A DNA stretch of 64,000 bases from an uncultured Bacteroidota bacterium (GTDB lineage Bacteria; Bacteroidota; Bacteroidia; Chitinophagales; Chitinophagaceae): contig CAIKYB010000037.1 in the NCBI GenBank assembly GCA_903831575.1, positions 142,398-206,397 on the forward strand. The letters are read 5' to 3'. The notes under the pieces are model-generated. The model saw only the letters and a list, made by a program, of their open reading frames with translations, did no database searches and was not told where the DNA came from. The position numbers and the translations under genes were made by a program. Positions 30,122-39,001 of this stretch are shown here, one piece after another; position 1 is the stretch's first letter, and every line of letters begins with the position of its first letter.

Positions 30122-32056
30122 TTATTCTCCTCTTCTTTCTAATATTTCTGCGGATAATCCTGTAATAAATTCATTTACGTCTTTCACGCCCATATCTCCT
30201 TTGCCTTGTCTGCGAACGGCCACTTTATCTTCATTCATTTCTTTTTCGCCAATGACTAACATGTAGGGGACTTTCATCATTTCAGTATCACGAATTTTCT
30301 TTCCAATTTTTTCATTTCGGTCATCAATTTCTACACGAATATCAGCTTTTTTAAGCTTTTGCAAAATTGTATTGGCATAATCCATAAACTTATCGCTTAT
30401 GGGAAGGATTTTAACTTGTAAAGGCGAAATCCAAACGGGGAATTTTCCCGCATAATGTTCCAATAAAAATCCGATGAATCTTTCATGAGTTCCTAATGGT
30501 GCACGGTGAATAATTAACGGTACTTCTGGAGTGTTATGCTGGTTAGTAAATGACAATTTGAATTTATTGCCGCTGTTGAAGTCAACCTGATTCGTTGCTA
30601 AGGTGAATTCTCTTCCAATCGCACTCCAGATTTGTACATCAATCTTAGGACCATAAAAAGCGGCTTCATCTTGCACTTCGACAAAAGGAATATCAGAATC
30701 GATAAGTACTTGTCTTACCATCGTTTCAGTTTGTTGCCACAATTCTGGTTCATTCACATATTTCTGTCCAAGTTTTGCAGGGTCGTGCAAACTCAATCTC
30801 ATTACATATTTGTCAATGCCAAAGATTTTAAAATATTTTAGATACATTTCATTTACTGCTCTAAATTCTGATCCGAATTGTTCTTTATTACAATAAATAT
30901 GAGCATCATTCATGTGCAAGCATCTTACTCTCATGAGTCCAAATAATTCTCCACTTTGTTCGTATCTGTAACAAGTGCCGTATTCAGCAATTCGATAAGG
31001 AAGATCTTTGTAGCTTTTAGGTTCCGCATCAAATATTTTATGATGATGAGGACAATTCATTGCCTTTAAATAATATTTTGTGCCATCTAGTTCCATTGGA
31101 GGAAACATACTATCAGCGTAATATGGTAAATGGCCGCTGGTGAGATACATGCTTTCCTTAGCAATATGAGGCGTAACAACTCTTTTATAGCCTGCAACAG
31201 CTTCCGTTTCTTTTGCCAGCTTCTCTAGTTCTTCTATTATGATAGTACCATTTGGCATCCATAACGGTAAGCCTTGGCCGACATCATCATCCATTGTGAA
31301 AATAGATAGTTCCTTTCCTAATTTTCGATGATCTCTTTTTTTTGCTTCTTCGAGCATGAGCAAATATTCCTCAAGTTCTTTTTGATTAGGAAATGTAATG
31401 CCATAAATTCTTGTAAGTTGCTTATTCTTCTCATCACCTTTCCAATATGCACCTGCAACACTGGTTAGTTTTATAGCTTTAATAAAACCGGTAGAAGGAA
31501 TGTGCGGGCCACGACATAAATCGGTAAAACTACCTTGAGTATAGAAACTAATTTCTCCATCAGTCAGATTGTTCAGCAAGTCTAACTTGTACTCATCTCC
31601 TTTTTCTGAAAAATAATTTATAGCATCTGCTTTCGGCATCGCTTTTTTTACATAAGCATTGTTTTGTTTGGCAAACTCATTCATCTTCTTTTCAAGAGTG
31701 ATCAAATCATCTTCACTCATTTTAGTATCGCCTAAATCAATGTCGTAATAAAATCCTTTATCAATTGCAGGGCCAACCCAGAATTTTGCATGAGGGAAAG
31801 TAGTTTGAACTGCTTCAGCCATCAAATGTGCTGAGGAGTGCCAGAAAGTAGATTTCCCTTCTGTGTCATCCCAGGTAAGTAATTTGAATGTGGCATCAGT
31901 TTCTATTGGTTTTGTTATATCACAAACTTCCCCGTTAACTGTCGCTGCTAATACCTTTCTAGCCAATCCTTCACTTATAGACTTCGCAATATCCATTGCA
32001 GTAGAACCCTTTGAATATTCTCTGACAGAACCGTCGGGTAGTGTAATTTTTATCAT
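30122..32056 (-). CDS. thrS: Threonine--tRNA ligase
   Basis: N-terminal TGS domain; MNCPHHHKIF; class II motifs; anticodon-binding C-terminus. Confidence 0.98.
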   Translation of the reverse strand: MIKITLPDGSVREYSKGSTAMDIAKSISEGLARKVLAATVNGEVCDITKPIETDATFKLLTWDDTEGKSTFWHSSAHLMAEAVQTTFPHAKFWVGPAIDKGFYYDIDLGDTKMSEDDLITLEKKMNEFAKQNNAYVKKAMPKADAINYFSEKGDEYKLDLLNNLTDGEISFYTQGSFTDLCRGPHIPSTGFIKAIKLTSVAGAYWKGDEKNKQLTRIYGITFPNQKELEEYLLMLEEAKKRDHRKLGKELSIFTMDDDVGQGLPLWMPNGTIIIEELEKLAKETEAVAGYKRVVTPHIAKESMYLTSGHLPYYADSMFPPMELDGTKYYLKAMNCPHHHKIFDAEPKSYKDLPYRIAEYGTCYRYEQSGELFGLMRVRCLHMNDAHIYCNKEQFGSEFRAVNEMYLKYFKIFGIDKYVMRLSLHDPAKLGQKYVNEPELWQQTETMVRQVLIDSDIPFVEVQDEAAFYGPKIDVQIWSAIGREFTLATNQVDFNSGNKFKLSFTNQHNTPEVPLIIHRAPLGTHERFIGFLLEHYAGKFPVWISPLQVKILPISDKFMDYANTILQKLKKADIRVEIDDRNEKIGKKIRDTEMMKVPYMLVIGEKEMNEDKVAVRRQGKGDMGVKDVNEFITGLSAEILERRGE

Positions 32057-32152
32057 ATTTTAATCGTTCTTTCTTCTTAATTTTAGTCAAATTTAACGAA
32101 GTCTTGGCTAATTGCGTAAGAGATTTATATATTTTGACTAATAATTCATCAT

Positions 32153-32160
32153 TATTTTTG
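32153..32160 (+). promoter_or_regulatory. Bacteroidota-type -7 element TATTTTTG
   Basis: TAnnTTTG match 24 nt upstream of the 32184 start, with TTTTG upstream. Confidence 0.45.
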
Positions 32161-32183
32161 CGTGTTGCCAATTTATAAAGAAT

Positions 32184-33233
32184 ATGATTCGATTTTTTAC
32201 ATTTTTATTTTTCACGATTTCAACAAATTATTGCTTAAGTCAAAATCTAAATGGCCAATGGAAAGGTACTTTTGTTGATAAAAGCACTGGGGTTGGAAAT
32301 TATGCTGGGGATAAATGTGATTATGTGATAGAGCTAGATGTAAATGGCGTTATAATATCTGGTTCCTCCTATACTTATTTCACAGAAAATGGGAAACGTT
32401 TTTTCACTATTTGTAAATTAGAAGGATCATTTGATGTCAAAAAAAAATATTTAGAAATCAAAGAAACCGAAAGAACAAAAACTAATATTCCCATAAACAT
32501 TAGAAACTGTTTTCAAGTACACAGACTTACTTATTTCAAACAATCAGATACAGAGACTTTAGAAGGTAATTGGATTCCAGCGCCTCATCAAACAGGTAAC
32601 TGTGGCAATGGGTCTACAATATTAACACGTCGTTCTTTAATTAATAGTTATCCCAATGCTTTGTCGAAATCAAATAAAAATGAAGGGCCTGATAAAACCA
32701 ACTCTATAATAAATAATAATAAATCGGAAGAATCATTGAAGGCTGATTCTAAAAAGAAAATTTCTAATCTGAAAACTGAGGAAAGTACGCGAAATCAGAA
32801 ATCAACCGAGGATCCTGTTAAAATTTTAGGCAACACTATATCACCTGAATTAGAGAGTGCTAAGTTATCTACTCAGAAAATTGAAACCAGAAAAAATACG
32901 GTTTTGAAAACAATAGAAGTTGAAAATCATACTATAAAAGTTGATTTGTATGATAATGGTGATATTGATGGGGATAGTGTTTCCTTATTTTATAATGGGA
33001 AATTATTATTATCAAATAAAAGACTGACCGAAAAAGCAATTAGCTTTAATCTTAATTTAGAAAATAATGAATCTAATAATGAGTTGATTATGTATGCCGA
33101 AAATCTTGGTACAATTCCTCCTAATACAGCATTGATGGTTATTACAGATGGCCATCATCGATATGAAGTCAGGATTACTTCCGACTTAGAAAAAAGTGGC
33201 GTGATAAGATTTATGCAAAAAGAGAAAAAGTAA
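32184..33233 (+). CDS. Hypothetical exported protein
   Basis: Signal peptide (FFTISTNYCLSQ); C-terminal conserved-looking domain VDLYDNGDIDGDSVSLFYNGKLLLSNKRLT... Confidence 0.7.
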   Translation: MIRFFTFLFFTISTNYCLSQNLNGQWKGTFVDKSTGVGNYAGDKCDYVIELDVNGVIISGSSYTYFTENGKRFFTICKLEGSFDVKKKYLEIKETERTKTNIPINIRNCFQVHRLTYFKQSDTETLEGNWIPAPHQTGNCGNGSTILTRRSLINSYPNALSKSNKNEGPDKTNSIINNNKSEESLKADSKKKISNLKTEESTRNQKSTEDPVKILGNTISPELESAKLSTQKIETRKNTVLKTIEVENHTIKVDLYDNGDIDGDSVSLFYNGKLLLSNKRLTEKAISFNLNLENNESNNELIMYAENLGTIPPNTALMVITDGHHRYEVRITSDLEKSGVIRFMQKEKK

Positions 33234-33258
33234 TTGTTGGGAAATAATATTTATTTTT

Positions 33259-33768
33259 ATGTTTCAAAATAAACGTCCCATTATTTTTATTAATAAGGGT
33301 GCGATAGATTCCATACTTGATTATACTTCACTGGTAATAATTCTTTTTATTTGGGGATTTACTTTTATAAATTACAAACATCTTCCTGATATTATTCCTA
33401 CACATTTCAACTCAAATGGAGTTGTGGATGATTATGGCTCTAAAAATACAATTTGGATTTTACCTATTATAAGTACAGCTGTTTTTATTTTATTTACTGT
33501 TTTAAATAAGTTCCCTCACCAATTTAATTACATGGTGAAGATTACTGCTGATAATGCTGAAAAGCAATACAGGCTTGCAACAAGAATAATGCGAATTTTG
33601 AAATTTAATATTTCGCTTCTATTTTTCTGTATTATTATAAAAGTCGTTGGTTCAAGTTTGGATAAAAATTCAAGTCTTGAATGGTGGCTTATTCCTTTGT
33701 TATTGTTAACTATAATTACCCCAACCTTCTATTTAGTTATAGTTTCTGGATCGAAAAAAATGAGATAA
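33259..33768 (+). CDS. DUF1648-domain membrane protein
   Basis: LPDIIPTHFNSNGVVDDYGSKNTIWILPIIS motif plus TMs. Confidence 0.8.
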   Translation: MFQNKRPIIFINKGAIDSILDYTSLVIILFIWGFTFINYKHLPDIIPTHFNSNGVVDDYGSKNTIWILPIISTAVFILFTVLNKFPHQFNYMVKITADNAEKQYRLATRIMRILKFNISLLFFCIIIKVVGSSLDKNSSLEWWLIPLLLLTIITPTFYLVIVSGSKKMR

Positions 33769-33771
33769 AAT

Positions 33772-36135
33772 TTAAAATTTAAAATTCCAGGTTACTGCAG
33801 GTATGATTGGAAATATTGACACTTGTTTCCCTTGAATTTGAAGAGAACCGTCAAGTGGATTTCCTGTCTGATCAAAATAAATAAAATAAGGGTTCTTTCT
33901 GCTATATGCATTATAAACACTAAATACCCATTCTGTTTTCAACTTTCTATTTTGATTCTTTTTTGGAGTAAGGATTGCAGAAAGATCTAAACGATGGTAA
34001 GAAGGAAGTCTGTATTGATTTATTCGGCTATACTCTTGCGTTAGTACATTGCCAATAATATAAAACCGCTGTGGCAAGGTTGCTGCATTGCCAGTACCAT
34101 AAACAAATGATGCAGATATTTTCCATTTTTTATTCAATTCGTAAAGTGCTACAATGCTTAAATCATTTCTGCGATCATATTTTGCAGGATATTTATCTCC
34201 GGAATTAAGTTCTGGAAATTGTCTCCAGGTCCAGCTTAAAGAATAACCAATCCAACCCGTAAGTCTTCCTTTGATTTTATTAATAAACAATTCTGTTCCA
34301 TAACTCCATCCTTTTCCAAAAACAAATGAATTTTCTGTGTCATCCAAAGTATTCGGCGTGTACCCATCTTTATATTCAATTTGATTTTGCATCTGCTTAT
34401 AATAAACTTCAAATGAAGTTTCATAAGTATTGTTCTTGAAGTTCTTAAATAATCCTGCGGCATAAAGCCAGCTTATTTGAGGCTTTACTTTATAAGTACT
34501 AGGAACCCATAAGTCTGTAGGAAGTGTAGTGCCTGAATTGCTTACCAAATGAATATATTGTAAGTTTCTAGTGACAGAAGCCTTTACAGACATTTTTTCA
34601 TTGATGGAATAACGCAAAGTTAACCTTGGCTCTAAGCCTCCATAATATTTTACCTGCTGTCCTTTTGTAGTAATAATGCTATCGATTCTATTTCCATCTG
34701 CATCAGTATTATATATTTTATTAGGCCCAACCTGTTGAAAAAAACTATATCTGATTCCTGCATTTATTTGAAATTTAGGAGACAATTCCCAATCATCCTG
34801 AAAATAAGCCGCACCTTCACGAGCGTATTTTACCTGTGCATTTAAAGGGTTAAAAACGACGGAGTCTTGTTTTCCACTTATTACAGAAGGTGTGAATTTA
34901 TGAAAAGTATACAACGCTCCAAACTTGATTTTATGTTTAGCATATGGATAAAAATCAAAATCTTGTTTGATACTTAAATCTTGTATTCCAGATGCTAATT
35001 TTATTTCGAAGTTATTTTGCGTTGCTTTAAAAGTGAAATTGTAATTATTGAAAATTGCTGTTGTATTGGCAAATAATTTTTTATTGAAAACGTGGTTCCA
35101 TCTAATCGTACCTGTGGCATTTCCCCATGGGATATTTATTTTCAAACTTTGTCTTGAATTGGAGAAATCAAAAACATCTCTGCCAAAATAGCCGCTAAGA
35201 TACAATCTGTCTTTGTCATTAAATTGGTAATTCAATTTTGCATTTACATCATAAAAATAATAACCGGAACCACTGAATTGGCTTGATTTACTCATGAATG
35301 GTTTGGATAAAGCATCTATGTAAGTTCTTCTTGCTGAAACAATAAAAGATGATTTGTTTTTTACAATAGGACCTTGAATGGAAACCCTAGAAGCGATTAA
35401 ACCAATACCTCCATCTACCTGAAACTTTTTATTATTGCCATCTTTCATCGAAATATCTAGAACACTTGACAAACGGCCTCCATATTGCGCAGGCATTCCT
35501 CCTTTAATTAGAGATACATTTTTAATAGCATCTGCATTAAAAATAGAAAAGAAACCGAATAAATGACCGGTATTGTATACAGCTGCATCATCCAATAAAA
35601 TCAAATTTTGATCGGCTCCTCCCCCTCTAACGTATATTCCTGCACTGCCTTCTCCAGCATTTTTTACACCTGGTAATAATTGAATAACTTTTAGCAAATC
35701 TACCTCACCAAGAAAAGCCGGAACAGATTTGATTTGTTCAATCGGAAGTACAATTTTACTCATTTGAGCAGTCTTGACATTTTGTTCTCTTTTTTTTGAA
35801 GTAACAATAATTTCTTCAGACAAATTCTGCCCTGATATAAGCGATATGTTTAACGCTGTATCTGAATGAATTTCCAGATTAATAATTTCAGATTTGTATC
35901 CAACGAAAGTTGTTACAATTGTATAGGCCCCTTCATTAACTGTAATAGAATAAAATCCAAACAAATTAGTTGTAATGCCTTTTGAATTACCTTTTACAGA
36001 AACGCTAGCCCCTATTAAAGATTCGCCTGTTGACAAATCCCGAACATATCCATTAATTGTAAATCTTTTTTGAGCAACGCTTTGATTAAAAAAAACAATT
36101 AAAAAGAAAAAAAACAGAAGGTATTTGATTCGCAT
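33772..36135 (-). CDS. TonB-dependent receptor with N-terminal carboxypeptidase-regulatory-like domain
   Basis: Signal peptide; INGYVRDLSTGESLIGASVSVKGNSKGITTNLFGFYSI; plug LLPGVKNAGEGSAGIYVRGGGADQNLILLDDAAVYNTGHLFGFFS; beta-barrel. Confidence 0.93.
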   Translation of the reverse strand: MRIKYLLFFFFLIVFFNQSVAQKRFTINGYVRDLSTGESLIGASVSVKGNSKGITTNLFGFYSITVNEGAYTIVTTFVGYKSEIINLEIHSDTALNISLISGQNLSEEIIVTSKKREQNVKTAQMSKIVLPIEQIKSVPAFLGEVDLLKVIQLLPGVKNAGEGSAGIYVRGGGADQNLILLDDAAVYNTGHLFGFFSIFNADAIKNVSLIKGGMPAQYGGRLSSVLDISMKDGNNKKFQVDGGIGLIASRVSIQGPIVKNKSSFIVSARRTYIDALSKPFMSKSSQFSGSGYYFYDVNAKLNYQFNDKDRLYLSGYFGRDVFDFSNSRQSLKINIPWGNATGTIRWNHVFNKKLFANTTAIFNNYNFTFKATQNNFEIKLASGIQDLSIKQDFDFYPYAKHKIKFGALYTFHKFTPSVISGKQDSVVFNPLNAQVKYAREGAAYFQDDWELSPKFQINAGIRYSFFQQVGPNKIYNTDADGNRIDSIITTKGQQVKYYGGLEPRLTLRYSINEKMSVKASVTRNLQYIHLVSNSGTTLPTDLWVPSTYKVKPQISWLYAAGLFKNFKNNTYETSFEVYYKQMQNQIEYKDGYTPNTLDDTENSFVFGKGWSYGTELFINKIKGRLTGWIGYSLSWTWRQFPELNSGDKYPAKYDRRNDLSIVALYELNKKWKISASFVYGTGNAATLPQRFYIIGNVLTQEYSRINQYRLPSYHRLDLSAILTPKKNQNRKLKTEWVFSVYNAYSRKNPYFIYFDQTGNPLDGSLQIQGKQVSIFPIIPAVTWNFKF

Positions 36136-36145
36136 TATGATATAA

Positions 36146-36757
36146 TTATTCTGCTATAATAGAATCCTTAACTTCACCACAATGAAGCATAGTACCTTTA
36201 TAAACAGGGTGAGTCTTTCCTAAATAGGGGTTTACGATTTCATTGCTCTTGCTAATCCAATTGGCTGGAATAGAATCTTCTATTGCCATCGGACAATTCT
36301 GAAGATAAAGAGTTGGACCTTCATATTTAATCGCATAAAAAAATGACGGGAACATCATATCTGTCAAACTACTGAAATCTTTTCTCATTTCACTTATGGA
36401 AGTTTGATGATTTATAGATTCGGCATTCATACGAATGTCATTAATTGTAGCCATTACCGTTTCAAAAACAGAAGTAGTATCATTTTTTAATTCTGTAGTA
36501 TCAATTGTATTTAAAGCATCTATGAATTCGTTCGTTTTAATTCTGATAAGATTGGTATCAGATTCCACAAAAGCATCTTTTAAAACAAGATATGTATCTG
36601 TTACTTTAGCAACGGATGCATTGAAAGCGTTTGAATGTTTTTGAATATTTAGTGGTAGCACTTTTACATCTTCCTTATCTTTTTTCCTTAAAAAGAACCA
36701 ATATGTAGCTGTTAAAGACAATCCTACTATTAGTAATACTAGTATTTTACTTTTCAT
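36146..36757 (-). CDS. DUF3347-like exported protein
   Basis: VTDTYLVLKDAFVESDTNLIRIKTNEFIDAL..., C-terminal LYLQNCPMAIEDSIPANWISKSNEIVNPYLG. Confidence 0.65.
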   Translation of the reverse strand: MKSKILVLLIVGLSLTATYWFFLRKKDKEDVKVLPLNIQKHSNAFNASVAKVTDTYLVLKDAFVESDTNLIRIKTNEFIDALNTIDTTELKNDTTSVFETVMATINDIRMNAESINHQTSISEMRKDFSSLTDMMFPSFFYAIKYEGPTLYLQNCPMAIEDSIPANWISKSNEIVNPYLGKTHPVYKGTMLHCGEVKDSIIAE

Positions 36758-36969
36758 TTCTTTATTAGTTTATAAAGTTTAATTAACATTTTATAGATTT
36801 TATTATCATTAGTTGGTATGAAGCACACTTAATTGGCATCTCATATAAATAAAATCAACGCAAAAATAAGTCAAATGATAAATTTAATAGAGATAATATT
36901 TTAAGAATGAAATATTTGCTTAAAAGGAATAATAATGAAGCTTTCATCGAAGTAGTCGACTGAATAAAC

Positions 36970-36977
36970 TATTTTTG
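36970..36977 (+). promoter_or_regulatory. Bacteroidota-type -7 element TATTTTTG upstream of the ABC-F gene
   Basis: TAnnTTTG match; implies the gene starts at 37011, not the track's 36975. Confidence 0.4.
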
Positions 36978-37010
36978 TGCGAATTTTCAATATTAGATAA
37001 ATATATTATA

Positions 37011-38948
37011 ATGTTATTAGGATTACAAAACGTGACTTTTGAATTTGGGGCAAGAACAATTGTAGAAGATGCGACCTGGCATATTCAACCAAATGAACGG
37101 ATAGGATTAATTGGTTACAATGGAACAGGGAAGTCAACCTTACTCAAAGTCCTTACGGGTCAATATTCGCCTGCAAAAGGTGCTGTGGAAAAAGGCAGAG
37201 AAACGACTATCGGTTTCTTGCACCAAGATTTATTAGGATTTGATACGGAAGATTCCATTTTAGAAGTTGCCTTAGGTGCTTTTGAAAGAGTAAAACAACT
37301 GGAAAGAGAAATAGAGTTAATGGGTGAAGAACTTTCCAAAACAGGAGATGAAAAGCTAGCAAATGACTATGCAGATTTATTGCATGAAATGGATGTGCTT
37401 GATGGTTATAGTATTCATCACAAGACAGAAGAGATATTACAAGGACTTGGGTTCACAAACGCTGAATTACAAAAGCCGTATAAAAATTTTAGTGGTGGCT
37501 GGAGAATGCGTGTTTTGCTCGCAAAGATGATTTTACAACATCCTGATGTATTGTTGATGGATGAACCTACGAATCACCTTGACATGCCAAGTATAGAATG
37601 GCTTGAAAAATATCTGATGCACTATCAGGGAGCTGTGGTAATTGTTTCGCATGATCGATTCTTTTTAGATAGAATGACCAATAAAATTGTAGAGTTATAT
37701 CAACAGCAACTACATTTTTATACAGGTAATTATTCTTACTATGAAAAAGAGAAAGATATCAGAATAGATATGCAGAAGAAAGCTTTTGAAAACCAGCAGG
37801 ATTATATCAGACAGCAAGAACGATTTGTTGAAAGATTTAAGGCTAAGGCAAGTAAAGCGGCACAAGCACAAAGTATTGTAAAGAGATTAGACAAATTAGA
37901 TCGCATTGAAGATGTTGAAATTGAAAGACCAAATATGCGTATCAACTTTGCTGTAGAAAAACAGCCCGGAAAAATTATATGCACCTTAAAAAATATCACG
38001 AAAAAATTCAAGGATGTACAGATTGTGGAGAACACCGGAGCAGAAATTGATCGCGGAGATAAAATAGCTTTAATTGGTGCTAACGGTAAAGGGAAATCGA
38101 CATTACTTAGAATTATTGCTGGTACCGAACAATTTGAGGGAGAGCGTGAGTGGGGTTACAATGTGGTGGAGTCTTTTTATGCTCAACACCAACTGGAAGC
38201 TTTGAACCAGAATAATGATATTATGGAAGAGCTGAAAGATGCCAGAAGCGGTAAGAATGATTTGGAATTAAGAAGTTTATTAGGTGCCTTTTTATTTAGT
38301 GGCGATAGTGTAGAAAAAAAGATTAAAGTATTAAGCGGAGGAGAAAAAGCGAGAGTGGCCTTGGCTAAAACAATTGCAAGTAAAGCTAATTTCTTAATGC
38401 TTGATGAGCCTACGAATCACCTTGATATCCATTCGGTAGATTTATTGGTAGAGTCATTGAATAAGTATGAAGGAAGTTTAATTTTAGTAAGTCATGATCG
38501 TTATTTCATTTCGCGCATTGCCAATAAAATATGGGAAATCGATGATCAAAAAATAAGAGAATTTAAAGGTACTTATGCTGAATGGGAAGATTGGAAAGAG
38601 CGCAAACTAAAAGCAGATGCTGCTGCAAAAAAAAATGAAACACCTGTTCCAAATGTAGCGAAAGCAGAACCAAAAATCGAAAAAGCACCTCAAAGTAATT
38701 TATCCAATGATGCTAAAAAAGAACTTCAAAAAGTAAAATCACTTTTCAAACAATTGGAAGATAGTTTGATTAAACTAAATGCTAATAAATCAGAATTGGA
38801 AAACAAATTAGCAGATCCAACTATTTACGGAGATAAAGACAAGTTTCTACAAGCCGAAACGTCTTACAAAAAAGCTGTTCAGGAATTAGAAACAGCTAAT
38901 AAAGAATATGAAAAAGTATTTGAAAAAATGATGGAAATGGGAGGCTAA
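37011..38948 (+). CDS. ABC-F family ATP-binding protein
   Basis: Two ABC domains (GYNGTGKSTLLK, GANGKGKSTLLR), LSGGEKARVALAKT, linker, C-terminal coiled coil. Confidence 0.93.
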   Translation: MLLGLQNVTFEFGARTIVEDATWHIQPNERIGLIGYNGTGKSTLLKVLTGQYSPAKGAVEKGRETTIGFLHQDLLGFDTEDSILEVALGAFERVKQLEREIELMGEELSKTGDEKLANDYADLLHEMDVLDGYSIHHKTEEILQGLGFTNAELQKPYKNFSGGWRMRVLLAKMILQHPDVLLMDEPTNHLDMPSIEWLEKYLMHYQGAVVIVSHDRFFLDRMTNKIVELYQQQLHFYTGNYSYYEKEKDIRIDMQKKAFENQQDYIRQQERFVERFKAKASKAAQAQSIVKRLDKLDRIEDVEIERPNMRINFAVEKQPGKIICTLKNITKKFKDVQIVENTGAEIDRGDKIALIGANGKGKSTLLRIIAGTEQFEGEREWGYNVVESFYAQHQLEALNQNNDIMEELKDARSGKNDLELRSLLGAFLFSGDSVEKKIKVLSGGEKARVALAKTIASKANFLMLDEPTNHLDIHSVDLLVESLNKYEGSLILVSHDRYFISRIANKIWEIDDQKIREFKGTYAEWEDWKERKLKADAAAKKNETPVPNVAKAEPKIEKAPQSNLSNDAKKELQKVKSLFKQLEDSLIKLNANKSELENKLADPTIYGDKDKFLQAETSYKKAVQELETANKEYEKVFEKMMEMGG

Positions 38949-38955
38949 TTTTTTT

Positions 38956-39000
38956 GATTTGGATATTTGATAAATATTTTGATCATCAAATATCCAAATC
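38956..39000. repeat. 16-bp perfect inverted repeat between convergent ABC-F and parC genes
   Basis: GATTTGGATATTTGAT-N13-ATCAAATATCCAAATC. Confidence 0.85.
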
Positions 39001-39001
39001 A

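Noticed and set aside
36975-37010. Upstream start (MCEFSILDKYII) of the ABC-F ORF
   Set aside because: It overlaps the TATTTTTG promoter element; the Met at 37011 matches the usual ABC-F N-terminus.
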